Part shown: one piece after another, positions 1 through 13,830 of the stretch
How the letters are laid out: each line of letters starts with the position of its first letter
Position numbering within the stretch: position 1 is the first letter of the stretch
Assembly: GCF_000972845.2 (NCBI RefSeq)
Contig: NC_040022.1
Location: 5,672,979 to 5,736,978, forward strand
DNA: 64,000 nucleotides
Reading direction: 5' to 3'
Source of the DNA: Larimichthys crocea
Lineage: Eukaryota; Chordata; Actinopteri; Sciaenidae
Position numbers and translations under genes: made by a program
Notes under the pieces: model-generated
Database searches by the model: none
Seen by the model: only the letters and a program-made list of their open reading frames with translations
Told to the model about the DNA's origin: nothing

Positions 1-495
1 ATACCCAGGGGGCAGATACTATGTGACGATGCACTAAGGAACGATAGTAACACTATTCATAAAGTGATCATTTTGTCTCTTACATTTACATCCATTCATT
101 TGTCACATGTAACATATCAAAAAGCCCTGAGTGGATTTCACTGAAATGTAAAATAATTATATCTCCCTGCATCTCTACATTTTCATAAAGCACTAACTTA
201 ATCTGCATTTGCTTGTTTATTTTTTTATTTACTTTTTTCAAGGTTTTGTGATATCTGACTCACTGCTACATTTTCCCACTGCTGTGTAGTGGCATTTTCA
301 AAATGATATTGATCGGCCCAGGAGGGGAGCTATAATTACAGCTCAAAACAAGGTGACGTATTTGTTACTGACTGGCCCACAGGGAGACGGCCTCATTCTT
401 AGAGAACATGTTTGTTTCATCTTGTAGTTGTTTTAGATGTCCGTGGTGATCACTAAGCAAGTAGAGTGGGGTAATAAAAGAGGTTTGCACACAGT

Positions 496-545
496 AATTA
501 ATTATGAATGTCATTTAGTCTAATTACAGCCATAATTACAGAGTT
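496..545. promoter_or_regulatory. Homeodomain-motif cluster, enhancer candidate
   Basis: Within 50 bases there are several TAATTA/ATTA cores, including AATTAATTATG, CTAATTACAG and ATAATTACAG. Such clusters are common in conserved developmental enhancers around neural genes in fish. Only motif density supports this; conservation was not tested. Confidence 0.2.
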
Positions 546-1098
546 TTTGGAACAAAGACCGACTGACGCTAAGCTGAAAGGCTGAAACTGGGCTGCAGTC
601 AATCTTAAACTGATTTCCCCTTCGACATCGACATAAAAAGTCACATCAGTAACCTGTTATAAGTGATGAAGGATTGATGGGCAAATTATACACCTGCAAC
701 AATGGGTAGTGGGAGTGACAAAAGGCAAAAAGACGAGGAGAGAAGAGGTGCGAGGGGAGTTTCACATCCTAATCAATTACTCGTTTCATCCACCTGTGGT
801 TTGCATATGTTGTTGATGAGGAGAGGATTATCGGGCGAAGAGAGAAGAGATGAAAAGATGAGTGAAGCTGCTAGATTAATATCCTGCCATGGCAGCCTGG
901 GGAGAGATTAATTTCCTCTTTACCACCATTTAAAAAGAGACACATGCGTCAGGGTCAGCAGTTGCTTTAATGGAGAGAAAGAGAGTGATCTGTTTGGCTG
1001 CTTGCCGTGGGGTTGATGGGTAAGACAATGGATATCATTGGTCTTATAGTGAACTTAGAGCAAGTCCACCTAAGCGCCTTTTGCCCCCTGTGTGCATT

Positions 1099-1125
1099 TG
1101 TGTGTGTGTGTGTGAGAGAGAGAGT
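1099..1125. repeat. GT/GA compound microsatellite
   Basis: A GT run of about 16 bases passes directly into a GA run of about 11 bases. Confidence 0.9.
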
Positions 1126-1380
1126 AAAGGTGTGATTGATTGGCTCTCTGAGTGCTTGTGCCACTGGGAAGCAAAAGAAAGAACCAAAGAGTGTGCAGGC
1201 ATGTGAGAAGATGAAACGCGTGGCAGACTACGTGTGTGGCGTGACACGCTTCTTGAGATTTAATTCGATTGAATGGGAGTGCTGTCACTGTATCCAATGA
1301 GAAAGATGATCTCACCCGCATTTCTGCAATATTAGCCTGATGAAAACGATGGCATTTTTAGATCTTACGCTCCATGTCTT

Positions 1381-1407
1381 TATATATATATATATATATA
1401 TATATAT
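1381..1407. repeat. TA microsatellite
   Basis: An uninterrupted TA dinucleotide run of about 27 bases. Confidence 0.95.
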
Positions 1408-2435
1408 TTGCTGGAATTAAGAGCAGGCTGACTTTGCTGGGACGCTAATTGGAAAAGTGGGAAAAGGAGAACTAATTGGACAATATAAGAGGATCTCTTT
1501 ATGCAGTTTATGTTATATGATGAGTAATCTGCAAATCCATCAGATCCAGACATTCATCATTAGAGATGAGCGTATGAAGCATGGATTTCATCAAATATTT
1601 TTAGATTAATCATGTCAATTAATAACTACTACATATGATGAGCCTGGTGTATAAACATAAAATTAATGACAATATTGTTGTTGGAGTCACATAAAATGTG
1701 TCTTTTAAATACTGTAAATGTCCTTATAGCTGCATATAACAACATACTAATGTCTTATAAACCAATTATTAAATGTTCATATATTATATTATAAATGCTA
1801 AATAGGGGTCTTAAAGTTAAGTATGTCGAAAGAAATATCGATGTAATTAATTTACGGAAAAACGAAGTGAAGAATTTGACTGAATCTTTGACATAATCTC
1901 ATAAAGCATTCATAAATATTGTTTTTTAGTCTTTGTCAGTGTTTTAAAAGATCAGCCAGTTAATGTGAGAGTAATAGCGAGATCCAATCTTGCGTTTTCA
2001 TTTTTCTGTTTACATTAACAGTGTCTTTAAAGTCCTTATTTCTCCAAAGCGAGGCTGGTTAACACATTCTGGTTGTTCCGAGTGTCAGGCCACCCTTCAA
2101 AGTGTTCAGTCATTAGTTTGCTGCCATTATAAATCTTCCCCCTTATTAGAAACACAGAAAGCTCAATAGCTGGAAATGCAGCCACTCACAAACACTCTAT
2201 CAAACCATTGCCGTATTGATCGGCCTCTCTCCTCTCATTCACCTGGGCTCAGATGGATGGACCTTAGAGTGTCAGTCAGTCCTGTGAGTCAGCCTCTATA
2301 TCTGCCTCCTTACAGTCACTTCCTGCAGCGATGCCTCCGCTCAAATGTCAAAGTAAATGAGCTGGCCAGGCTGTGCTACCGTATGTGATCATCAGGCCAC
2401 TTTCTACTTGTTTGTTACGATAATTTCATATCTCC

Positions 2436-2469
2436 AACACAACACAACACAACACACACACACACACAC
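2436..2469. repeat. AACAC/CA microsatellite
   Basis: Three to four ACACA-type pentamer units pass into a CA run. Confidence 0.9.
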
Positions 2470-2582
2470 CTCTACCTTCCCCTCGAAATCCCTCTCCCTC
2501 CACCCCATGTGGCTCTCCAGGCACTTGGGGTCATTTGCTCGCTTATAGGTTTAATTAAAGGCCTGTTAATTATTTAGTCTGC

Positions 2583-2597
2583 TCCAGGGGGCGAGAC
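2583..2597 (+). promoter_or_regulatory. CTCF-like site
   Basis: The word CTCCAGGGGGCGAGA matches the core of the CTCF consensus (CCAGGGGGCGC type) apart from its flanks. It lies in a block with TTAATTAAAG and TTAATTATTTAG words at 2549-2577. A single motif match is weak evidence. Confidence 0.25.
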
Positions 2598-3822
2598 CAT
2601 CCTTGGCCTTCAGTTTGATCAGTGTGTGACTTGTTAGAGTGTAGAGGAAGGCCCACAGCTAAACATCACTCTCACTGAGCCGATACTCTCCACAGACTGA
2701 ACACACACTGTAAGAACAATGCTTGTTAAAGCGATCAATGTACAGAGTTTTTTTTTAATCAGTCAGTTTAAGGAAAACATGTCTTATTATACAGGTTTAT
2801 AGATCTGACCTATTTTTTTTATTGATTATAACATTGCACCAACAAAGTAACGACTAAGGGTATGGAAAAAAGTCAAGAATATATCTTAAGTGCAACAGGT
2901 CAGACACGAAACACAAAGTTGGTGTGCTAACTGTGATGGATGTTCAGGTTTTATTTTTACCATTTGTCTTCATTATCGCTGCCAAATAAGTTTGGCTAAC
3001 CTTGTTTTAAAAGAAGAAAAAAAAAGCTGATCCTCTGTTTATGTTTCTTACCTGACTGGCTTCTTTTTAAACACATTCGTGTTCCCAGATTTCATCAATC
3101 TATTTCATGAGAATAAAGGTATTATTACTGGTAGGATTAATTGAGATTCATGGATGTTTTGAATGAACATGTGGCAATTTATTAAATGTTCTCTGGCAGC
3201 ATATTTCTATATTACAGTTACTACTCGTCTAATAAAATATCCACAACAAAGTACAAGACAGGACACGTTTAATCTATTAACATTTAACAGAAACCCAAAC
3301 CTAATTGCCTTTGTTGCCTAACGATAACTACACACTGAATTCAAGATGCAAAGCCTGATCTCCAGTGTCAAAGTTCTGCTTTCTGTTCACCATCCACCAC
3401 AAACACCTTGGTACAGTTAAAAAATTGAGCACTTCCTTTAGAAAGAAAGTGCCTAGGGAACATAATCCAGACAGCAACTACATTTCCCTACACAGTGCTG
3501 TTGGGGAATGCCAATTAGTAGCATATAAATGTAATTTATAAGAGACAGGTTCAATCTTGGGTTGGTTTCTGACTTCCCGTGTTTCTTTCCCTGTTGGACC
3601 TATTTTTAGCAAAGCTATCACATTCTCAGTAATTAATCAAATACAATTGTATTATAACTGACAGCAACAGTGCCGAAACAAAGAAAACAAGTTGAATGAA
3701 AACTGAATTTCCCTTTAATTGTTGTAGTGAAGAACTCTGCAGTTCCTCTCAGCTTCACAGAGCTTTATACTGAGTTTCAACTTATTGTTTAGCTGTCCGT
3801 CTTCATAGTGTCTTTTTCGACC

Positions 3823-3970
3823 GTAGCAGGCAGCTGTTTTCAGAGAAATAGCTCTTAAAACCCACTGTACCCTACCTGCACAAAACCAAACAACAGACAG
3901 GCACAGTGAGTGACAATCTGGTGAACAAAGTAAAGCATTTAGCAGCGACAGAGCTGGACATTTCTCTCTG
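3823..3970 (+). repeat. Dispersed repeat copy, family A (copy 1)
   Basis: This segment matches 26359-26496 in the same orientation. Shared words are GCAGGCAGCTGTTTTCAG, then CTGGTGAACAA and GGAGCATTTA/AAGCATTTA with similar spacing. I recognise this type from teleost genomes as an interspersed repeat but cannot name its class. The two copies have diverged by substitutions and small gaps, so neither is recent. The left boundary may extend upstream of 3823. Confidence 0.6.
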
Positions 3971-4601
3971 AGAACCAAAAACTAAAAGGAGAGAAAAAGA
4001 TTTTTTACCAAAACTCTGAACTCCAAGTAAATGGATATTCCATAAAGTTCACAACGTTTACACAAAATTCTACTTAAAATTACATAAAACAGCAACTGAA
4101 TGACTTAAAGAATGGATCAGTTATCAGACTTGTTAATTTTCTATTGAATTTTAGACTCAAGATTTGTGTTGAAACAATCACTTAATGGATAAATGAGATA
4201 ATTCTGTTTTGGTTAATTCAATCAGCATACTTTGTGCTTCACACTCAACAACGTTTTCACACTTGCACAGCAGTAACAGTTAGACTTGCTCATGCAGGAC
4301 TAAGGCATGAGTGTGGGTGAAATGTGTGAACTGTACCTTACCAAGCAGTGAAGTGTTTTGATTGCTGCTGTCGGCCTGCTCATCCCCTGACCAACTCCTC
4401 ACCTCCATCCCCCAGGGGGGATAATGACACTAATACCTGTAAGCGGCGCTCTGCCTTGATGCCAGCCAGGCAGGAGGTAGCGGAGGGGGGTACCAGGCCT
4501 TTTAAACCAATTTCAAGCCCGTCAATTAAGCTGGTGATTTGTGTTGGACAGAAATCACTCTGGCACTGCCACTTCAACATCCCCCCCCTCCCCTTTCTGC
4601 A

Positions 4602-4649
4602 CATACATACATACACACTCACACACACACACACAGACACACACACACT
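4602..4649. repeat. Interrupted CA/CATA microsatellite
   Basis: CATA units followed by CA runs, interrupted by CTCA and CAGA. Confidence 0.9.
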
Positions 4650-7042
4650 GCTCCTCCTCTATCCCACAATCCTTAGGGGACTCAAAGAGCCATTGATTGG
4701 TTGAGCTGTTTGCCCCCCAGACAGATCGATAATCACTGTGTTCTCCCGGCGCTATGCTGGGTAGACGCTCATTTGCCAGTTCCCATGGGAACTGCTTTGA
4801 GTCCCACCGGATATGGAGCTTTGAAGACCTACTTGATTTTTTTTTTTGTTTTTTTTCTCAAAGTTTCTCGTTTGGAAGTTTTACTAAATCAGCCTTTGAG
4901 GACAGTTAATATTGTGTCAAATGATAAACGCTTTAATTGGCAGTAACTGTGGAACAAAGAATTGGTGTCCGTGTTAGAGGCTATCTTGGTTATTATTGGT
5001 TCTTTTTCTTAAGACAGATGATAGCGATGTGTGTGTATGGTACGGTAAAATAATGAATTTCTCTTGATTAAAAATTCTCTCAGAGAGCGAGTGCTGAAAC
5101 CCTATTGATTTCCATTAAAAGTAATCAAACTTTTCATGGTACTAGATGGGTGTGGGAATTTTTTTCCATTGTGAAGAACTATTTGACTTCTGCTTTTAAA
5201 ATGACCACCAATCTACACAGAAGAGTTTGAATCATCCCATTCATCAATCAACTCTCCCATGCCTTGCTTCAATATCAGCTGCTAATAGTCTGAACCCTGA
5301 ACTCGGAAAGTATTGGCAGAGTATCGCCGAAGCTATGAAAAGCTTGGAAAGTTTAGGGCTGTATCTTCTGATTCATCAATCTCTAAACCAATAGCTCTGA
5401 GTTGTCTCGCACATGAATCTCCCCTCAGTATCAGCCCTGAATCGTTTGAACCATCAATCTCCCCTCTATTAGACTTGCACTGTCTGCTCCATGGCCATGT
5501 CTTCTCATTGGAGTTATGGGTCGAGGGAGGGATGGGGTGAGGACTGTAGAGGGATGATAGAGACATGCGGGGGAGGCGCAGAGGTTAGAGCAGGCAGAGA
5601 TATGCTTGGTATTTAGGTGAGATACATGAGGAATGGCTGTATCTGTCATTTCCTGCCCTCTTGTCTCCACCCGGTGGTCCCCGTCGCTCTGTCCGTTCAT
5701 GCCGGTGGCTCATAAAGAGTCCCACGCGGCCCTATGTTCAGGTCATAAAACCAAATTAAAATATTAAATCTGTCAGGGCCTGTCCTCGTAAATAAAGCCA
5801 TATATTACTCCTCCATCTATAAAAGTGAAAAAGGGTTGAGGCATTTTACAAGGGGGAGAGGAGCGGGCCTATTTCGGGTCTGATCACAAAAAGCCACCTC
5901 ATCACTGCCCCCACCTGTGGACTGAGCTAATTATTCACTCTGCAGGGTGATGGAGAGTAGGGAGGGATCGATGAAGTACAAGCCACAGATAGTCAGACTC
6001 AGGGACAATGTGACTGGTTTTTATCTGTATCAGTGACTTGAGGATGTTGGGGAGGGGGGGGGTGGCTGTAAAATCTAGATGAAATATTTGCATGTCTGCA
6101 GCACATTATTCACCAGTAATAACCCAGTAACCAGAGTTTTTTACGTGATGAAATATCCAATTTGTTCCTGTCTGTCCTGACTGATATAACAACTATTACA
6201 CGGTTCATGAAAGGTTTCACATTTGCTCTACATGGTGTCAGGTCTTTCCAAAAAAAAAAGCCAAATGATTTGCTGTGCAGAAAGTGATGCAATTAACCTT
6301 TCTGACACTGGCAACATTTGTTTAGAATAAATACACAAATAGAAATACAGAACATTATCTCAACAATTATAGTTTAAAGAGTAAAAAAAATGTGTTTCTT
6401 TGCCATCCAAAGTTCTTAAATCAGAGGTAAAAGTAATGTAAAGCTTAAAATACTTTTCAAAATAGTGTCACTGTTGTGTAAAGTTTGCTCTGACCTAAAA
6501 TTATACAATGTGAAAATGAGGTCCAACATAATGTGAATCAGTTTTTCTCTGAACCAGTACTGCCTCTGAGAGACAAGGGCACTTCCCTCCCATTATAAAA
6601 TGAATGAATGAATGATGAACTGCATTCTCCATCACACCAAAGTTTTAGAAGATAGCTCAATAAAACTCTTTCAGTTGCTAGGATGAAACACACAAAACAA
6701 TTGTGTTAATATTTCTTAAGGTGTAAAAACCATTTTTGACATTTCTTCATGAGACCTTAATTATTTCACTCTGATTTGTGCTGCTATGTTGTGTCTTAAA
6801 TGCAAGTGCTCTGCCTTATCCTGCACATTAACTCTGGTACCCATATTTGTTTTTGTTGTTGGTTTGATTTTTTTTTTTCTTTTCTCTCACCCATGACCCT
6901 CCTGGCTTAGGGGGAAATCTCCTGTTCTGCCAATATTGCTGTCGACTGGCAGCTTTGCTGTGACTATTCTTGGGAGTTCTAGATATGAATCCCCTTTCTT
7001 TCTTTCTTTCTCTTACTTTGTGTAATGGTACTGGGTGCTTTT

Positions 7043-7067
7043 GTGCGTGTGTGTGTGTGTCTGTGTG

Positions 7068-7104
<37 letters not shown>
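7043..7104. repeat. GT microsatellite
   Basis: About 60 bases of GT with GC and CT interruptions. A short TTTC run lies just upstream at about 6994-7012. Confidence 0.95.
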
Positions 7105-7107
<3 letters not shown>

Positions 7108-8157
7108 TTTCATTGTGAAAGGAAAAGTCAAAAATAAAACAATAAAAAGAATAAGAAGTCCAATATAACCCTTTGTAGTTAGATGAAAGTTTTTTGGTTG
7201 TTTTCTCATTAATATAAAAAACATCACCTGTGCTTACCCCACACACTACCAGTCTTATGAGCTAGCAACAGTTCTTTTGACTGAATTACCAACTGGTGGC
7301 AAAGCGAGCATGTCCAGAGCCTCAGAGTATCAGAGGGCACAAAGGCTGTGGTTCAGTGTATGGCATTTAATGTTCTGGTAATCTCATTAATTGCAAACTT
7401 GTTTGGTGAAATACATCACAATATAACCTGAACTAGTAAAGGCCTTAAGGTGACTCATGCCTCATAACACTTTCTTTAGTCCCTGTCTCTTTGTCCGCTC
7501 CTCTGTTCATACAGTAATTGTGTTTACAGAATGCATATACCTGCGTAAATCTATTACATTTAATTACAAACAAAACTCAGGATGAAGATAGGTGAGTCAG
7601 CTCACTAGGCCCCCTTAGTGGGTTAAAGCCTGCTTTGTTAAGTAATAAAGTCGTATGTTAGATAACATACAAGTTGGGCTCTGTCTGGTGCAGCCACATA
7701 ACAAAAAACAAACACAGGGCAGTGCCATTCTTGACAATGAAAAGTTATGCAAGGTGGTTGAACTACAATTACAGTACATGGTCTTTTAACATCCCCACTA
7801 GGGGGTTCTACTGTGCCTCAGTTCAGCTCAGCCTCAGTGAATTCTATCCACAGTTGACCTACCTCCCCCGTCTGTCCAATCCAGTACTCCCCGAGATCAG
7901 AGCCATTAGCATTAGCAAGCAGTAGGGATGTTGGGATGGACGTCCACCTGCTACTGGGCAGCTGCTTCTGCCCGCTCAGCTAATTGGCTGGCAGGTGGCT
8001 GGAGGAACCCAAGTGTGTCTCAGCCAGGAAGAAGGAGAGCGAGGACATCAAGTCTCCCTGTATCCTGGACCAAAGATGAAAAGGTTTCTGCACTCTGCAA
8101 AACAAGTCATGCACATACTCACACATACCAGCAGAAAACAAGCTGTAACACGCACAT

Positions 8158-8158
<1 letters not shown>

Positions 8159-8192
<34 letters not shown>
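8159..8192. repeat. CA microsatellite
   Basis: An uninterrupted CA run of about 34 bases. Confidence 0.95.
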
Positions 8193-8195
<3 letters not shown>

Positions 8196-8251
8196 CTTGC
8201 AGCACTTGCTCACACACACAAACCCAAAATAACCACAAACATGCATGCACA

Positions 8252-8283
8252 CTCTCCCTCTCCCTCTCCCTCTCTCTCTCTCT
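8252..8283. repeat. CTCCCT/CT microsatellite
   Basis: Hexamer units of the CTCCCT type pass into a CT run. Confidence 0.9.
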
Positions 8284-8611
8284 GTTTTGTCCAATACACA
8301 CACATATACTCAGTCAAACACACTGACGTACAGTCTTTGAGCTTTGTAGAATAACCTTGGCACCAGCATGGTGCCTGCTTCGCCAGTCTGGTAGATAGAT
8401 GGTCCTCGACATAGGCTGGCACAGCCTTTTCATTATGTTCACTACCAATCCATAGGAGCTGAGTTTTGGATTTCTTTCCTTCTTTTCTCATTTGCTCCTG
8501 GCTTCCAGTTAACTCTACTGCACTGTCCTGTACTGCTCTTCTTTTTTTTTTGCATTGTCAGTGACCATCCTTTCCCTTTATCTATTGTCTTTTAGTTGCA
8601 GTTTTGTTTTT

Positions 8612-8645
8612 CCCTCTCCTCTCCTTTCCTCTCCTTTCCTCTCCT
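8612..8645. repeat. CTCTCCTTTC tandem repeat
   Basis: About three copies of a ten-base pyrimidine unit. Confidence 0.85.
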
Positions 8646-10169
8646 GGCTTAATTAGGATGTGGGGGAGTCTGGTTGTCGGTTGAGTAAGCTCAGTATCAG
8701 ATGATTAATTGCTGGAGGGGGGTACAGCAGCCCAGGGGCAGTATGGCCGGGGGAACACAAGGTTACAGGATGGTATAACCCCCCCCTCTACACTCCTTCC
8801 TGTTCTCCTTCCCTTCCCTCTCTGTCTCTCTCTTTCTCTTTCTGTCTCCTTCAGCAACTTGCACTCTTCCTCTTTCCTCCTCTCTCCATCTCTGTCTCAT
8901 TTATCTTCTCATTCTCCCCTCTCTCCTTGTTGATCTGTTGTAAAGTAAATTCCCCACGTCTCCTTGTCTGACCTATGCATGTTCCTGGTGAGCGCTGGCC
9001 GGGGCCGCCTCAGAGCAGGAACATCGCTGCACATATGTGTGCTGTTAATTAAGATAAAAGGCTGAAGGCGGATGAACGGCAACACAAACCAGCTGTTCAT
9101 CACTGCAATGATCATTAGCTCCATGTATTCATTAACAAGCCTAATTTTATGCATTTCGGGTGGTCGAGATGCTCAGTCTCACACTGTCTCCCACTGTGAT
9201 TTGCAGTAATTCTCACCTCAAGTCTGTGTTGTGGTGGTCAGTGGTCTGCCGACCTTGGCTGCCAGCAGGTTGAGAGTGTCAGACTGTGCCTATGATTAGT
9301 TTGCAGATAGTGGACCTTGTCTTCGGTCGGCCAGAGGGCAGAAAATCTATTATGTGATTGGTTGGTTGGCAAACCTCTCTGTAGTGGCAGCGTCAAGCAG
9401 GAGCTAAGTCTAGACTCTAAATTTAGATTAATGGAAGAGTAGCTGGCTACGATTGTAATTAATAGCAGTGACCTGCAGGGGCTACACGTATTACTAAAGC
9501 CTGAATAGAACTGGACACCTTCCTGACCCACACACCCCTCAAACACTCTTTCACAGGGAATGGAGACCTCATGTATTTTCTCCGGGTCTCTTTTTATTTA
9601 TGGCTTGTTTTGACTTCACTGCTTCTCGCAAAATGTTGTTCGGCAGACAGTGTACGTTTGGTTTTATTGTGCAGAGTCACAAAATTCTGTAGCGTTTCAG
9701 GCTGTGCTGGAGACGGGGCAGCAGCCCACCTTGAACAAAGTATATTCCGAGACAAAATGCTGCTTCAGCTCTTTGCACCGAACTCATCTTCGACCATTTT
9801 GTTTGCACCTGAAAGCGCTCCTCCGTCGCCATTCTCTGGCTACGAATGTATTTCAGCTGCTTGTGACCCTTTTTTTCCCTCTCATTCTCTTGTTCCTTCA
9901 TTCTTGGTATTTTCACTTTCTCTCCCTCCCCTGCCTGATGCCGACTTTCTCTCCCTCCATCATATTGAGCTGTCCGTCAGTGTGGGGCCTCGTGTCTCTT
10001 GGTCTTTGATGGATGGGGAACACGTAGGAGGAGCAGCCGTCCTTAATAGACACGGTGGATTGAAACGCTGGGGAAGTAAATGTTAAGGGCCTCATAAAAC
10101 ATCCACTTCCCCACCCTCGTCCTATGCTGCCCTCCCCCACATCACCCACACATCTCCCTCCCTCAATCA

Positions 10170-10200
10170 CCCCCCCCCCCCCCTCAATCCCCCCCCCCCC
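10170..10200. repeat. Two poly-C runs separated by TCAAT
   Basis: A run of 14 C, then TCAAT, then a run of 12 C. The preceding TCAATCA suggests a degenerate unit of TCAAT plus C-tract. The minus strand is correspondingly G-rich. Confidence 0.9.
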
Positions 10201-10946
10201 TCCTTCTAAATCTCCACCCACACACCACCACTGAGTGATCAGTCGCCTGCAAGTGTTTCTGTTTTTTTTCTTAGGACTCAGGTGTCTTTATGGAGACGTG
10301 TGTAGGTATTTGTTTGTGCAAAAATGAATGTTTTTATGTGCATCAAACATAAACATCCCTCCTGTGGTGTGATAATGGCGATGGATGGAGTGACAGGAGA
10401 CAGGCGCCCCTTCCACTCCAATCAGACGAGTGTGAGAGCTGTAGATCAGATAGCATGGCAGTTTCCAGCAGTGACATGTCACTATGTGTACGTATAGTGA
10501 CACATGCCCCCTGACCCCGGGTAACCATCAGCTCCTACTGGCTTGTCAAGATGTAGGAGGGGGATTAAGAAGACATTGGTAAAGTTGATTTATTTCCTCT
10601 TGCCCTCAAGCAGAGACAAGGGAGCCATGTTAAAGAGCCTCCATCAATAAGCCTGGGCTCCGGCTACCATGTTTGCAAGAGGCGGTAAGGTCAGCTTTTA
10701 AAGTTATAGCTGCAGGGTGATAGCTGTACCACTGAATAACTCAATTCCCCCCAAGGTGGAAGGGTCAAGAGGAGTCAAGGACAGTGGCGAGGCGGGGGTG
10801 GATGGAAAGTGAATTTAGCAGGAGAGAGGAGACTTGCTGTTTCATCTGGAGCATTGACCCTGGTCATAATTCCAATTGCCTGACTTGTTTGATGCAGAAA
10901 GAAATCCCTCAGTGTGAAAGGAATTGCCTTACCCCAGCAGCTCCAC

Positions 10947-10970
10947 TGTGTGTGTGTGTGTGTGTGTGTG
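10947..10970. repeat. GT microsatellite
   Basis: An uninterrupted TG run of about 24 bases. Confidence 0.9.
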
Positions 10971-12081
10971 CTTGTATGTGTGTGTATATGTGGAGGAGGG
11001 GTTCTGACCATGTTTTAGATCTTCAAAAACAGCCCCTGAATTGAAAATCTCAGCATAGAACATATTTGAAGCAGTATTATATGTATGTGTCTGAAAAGAC
11101 AACCTGAAGCCAATATGAGGGCTCTGCAGATTCAGTCATTAATCATCATAATGCAGGAGGCATCCAGCGATGAATTAGAATCCCATGGCCCATGCAACCT
11201 CAATAATCCAATTATTTAAAAGACAAAATAGAAGTTACAGTTCTATGCTAAAATCTTTAAGGTGAAGGTCGACACATTACAGCATAGTAAGGCAAATGGC
11301 ATCAGCTCCCCGGTGTGCTGTTATTCCCCAATGGCAGTATTTCATAGCTAACGTCAAGACTTGTACAGCAAGCTCTTGTTGAGGTCATGTTTGGAGCTCA
11401 GAACAGAGGATGAAGTCATGTTCGGTCAAAGTACGTAATAGACTCATAAGACATTCAGAAGATTTAGAAGAAGATGGGATCTGAGAATGTGCACGCAGCA
11501 AAACCGACGTTATCCTACAGGTAATGAGCAGGAAAATATTTGCTGAATAGAGACATCTATCATTTAAATGAGGAGAGAGTCAGCACATTGTAGAGAACAC
11601 TCTTTGAGAGATAATGGCAAAACTACTCCAGCTGTAAATACTTAAAATAATATGTGTTCAGGTGGAGAGTACATGCTGGTCGAGGTGAGGATTGATAGTC
11701 ATGTCTGTACACTTTTTGCTGCGGTATCTTTGTCATCTTTGAATTTCTGTATTTCAGTAAAATGTTGAGGTACTGTACCTATGCTTTGTATATTTTTGTG
11801 CTACTATACATTTTTATTCTTCATTCTACTAAATATTTCAGAGGACAATATTGTCTATTTTATCCCTCTCCATCCACCGCAGGGATATAGTTAAACCTGA
11901 CTCAAATGAATGAATGATGATGAATGCTTCTATTGCCTTGCTGTGTTTATATTGTGAGTTTAATCCACAATAACAACTTAAATAACTTGATGATATTGTG
12001 GATTACCAAGATGAAAACATGTCAGTGTTGTGTTAAAAGTATGTTGTGTTGAGCTTAATGGCCAAAATTAATTATTAACGT

Positions 12082-12987
12082 AGGTTTAAAGTCCCCATGA
12101 AACAGAAAGCGGTGGGCTATTTGCATTTGGCATATTTATGTGATTCCCTTAAAAACGGTAAGGAGGGGCTTGTGGTGGATATTGTTTACAATAGCTAATA
12201 GTGAGTTGTGTGTTACATCCTCACCGCTATGCATTGCAGCTGTTTCTATGATCCAGTGTCAGTGTGTACTTTTCAGTGAACTAATTGAACTAACAGTCAA
12301 CTCAGGGAATAGAGTTGCCTACTGAGGTATTTTTTGCTGGGTTTGGCTCCTGGAGTCTGGGGGCTGAGTCAATTCAGTTAGATATAAAAAATTTAAAAAA
12401 TACCACAAAAGTGACTTTTTTCTCAGTGTCAGTTTTAAACCGAAAGTGGTACATCTACTCACTGGTAGAAGAGGCCCATTCCATCCTGAAAGTGATGGCT
12501 GTTAGCTTAGCCAGCCCCCCCAAACGAGCCAAAGAGTCTGCAGCCTGCCAGTTCTTCAGATTCGGATTATTCTCCAACTCCATCATGTAATTACTCCGTG
12601 TAGCTACCATCAAACCACTCAGCTCTCAAGCTAGCCGTTCCCTGGAGACAGCAGTGCTCAGCAGGTGTCTAACTCTGGAGTTGTTGGAGAATCACGAAGC
12701 CTGACTGCTAGACATTACGAAGCTTCACTTGGGTTTATTTTCATTAGTCAACAGTTGTATTGAGTCTCAAACTGAGTATTTTTATTTGCTTCTTGGGATT
12801 TCCAAGAGGAGTTTTTTTGTTGTTGTTAAAATAAAGACTCATTAATCGTTAGTTGAACTGTGGGTTTGTGTTGAGCACTGACTGTACAATACACTGTGGT
12901 GGACTTCAAATTCTTGTGTGTTTTCTGTTTGTGTAATTACTCTCACTGCCAGAGGGGCAAACAAAAATTCTGCACTGCAGGTTTAAG
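12082..12987. mobile_element. Putative non-autonomous interspersed repeat (about 0.9 kb)
   Basis: The segment begins AGGTTTAAAGTCCCCATGAAA and ends CTGCAGGTTTAAG. The near-identical words AGGTTTAAAG and AGGTTTAAG at the two ends may be a target-site duplication or part of the termini. The internal sequence is not coding. Its style is that of teleost dispersed repeats I have seen, starting with an AAAGTCCCCATGAAA-type word. No transposase frame is present, so it would be non-autonomous. The boundaries and class are uncertain. Confidence 0.4.
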
Positions 12988-13830
12988 TAAAGGACCTAAA
13001 CACTTCTTCCACCACTGTTTTCAGATCATTCCCAATGGAGGAGCTGCAAAGGTACCATTCTTTTTTTTCCCCCTTTTTTTTGTGCACAGCATTTTAGACA
13101 TTCTAACAGTCTATGTGAAATAATTAATCAACACCGGGCTGTGATCCTCTTATAATTTTCTAAAATGTCAGACTGCGACTTACTGCATGACCGTTCATTG
13201 TCATTGAGAGGTCACATTAAAGTCTAGTCGTCCAATTACCTTCCAGCAATGATCCCTCTCTCCACCGTAGCTTTCTCTTTTTACTGAGTTGTAAACGGGA
13301 AAGCCTGGCCTTTGATTTCACTTTATTCAGAGCAATAAAAGAAGGCCTTTGCAGCAAGGAGTTTATTCAGACATTTTACAGAGGGACCATGCTCAGACTT
13401 TACCATTTCATATGAAGACACTCTGATAGTATTTGTTGCTACATCTTTGGAGGAAAAAGTCCCGAGGTGAACCAACTGTTTGTCCATCAACTGCATTTTT
13501 TAGTGTTATTTGAGGAGAGCTTTACTTTTACAGCATTCATGCATGTGCCATTTGCAGTGAGTGCCTGAAGGAGGATATAATGCTGTTTTGTGACTGCCTC
13601 CTTTTCCTGCCTCACTGCCTGCGGCTCACTCCTGGTTTTGGAAGAACCTCTGGGCCAAACAAGACACAACCTGAGACATGTTTTAAATCAGTCTTTGGAG
13701 AAAATTCAACTGTTCAACAAAACAAAATCTGTTCACTAATAGGAGAGAAGGAGCAAAAAATAAAGTGTCGCACTTGTGAAATCCCTGTTTTTCCTCTTCT
13801 CTAAATAAGAGGGAAAGTGGCAAAATAAGA

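Larger units (their letters stand above)
1..12081. other. Non-coding stretch, no gene recognised
   Basis: No frame here shows a recognisable protein. The open frames mostly run through CA/GT or CT microsatellites or are short and of random composition. The stretch contains the microsatellites and repeat copy listed separately, a TAATTA-rich block at about 0.5 kb, and a CTCF-like word near 2.59 kb. The longest frame (9571-10086) starts with a hydrophobic segment but resembles no family I know. Confidence 0.7.

Noticed and set aside
9571..10086. Plus-strand open frame of 171 codons with a hydrophobic N-terminus
   Set aside because: The start looks signal-peptide-like, but the rest is Ser/Pro/Leu-rich from a CT-rich region, a second overlapping frame is also open, and no family resemblance or splice structure supports it.
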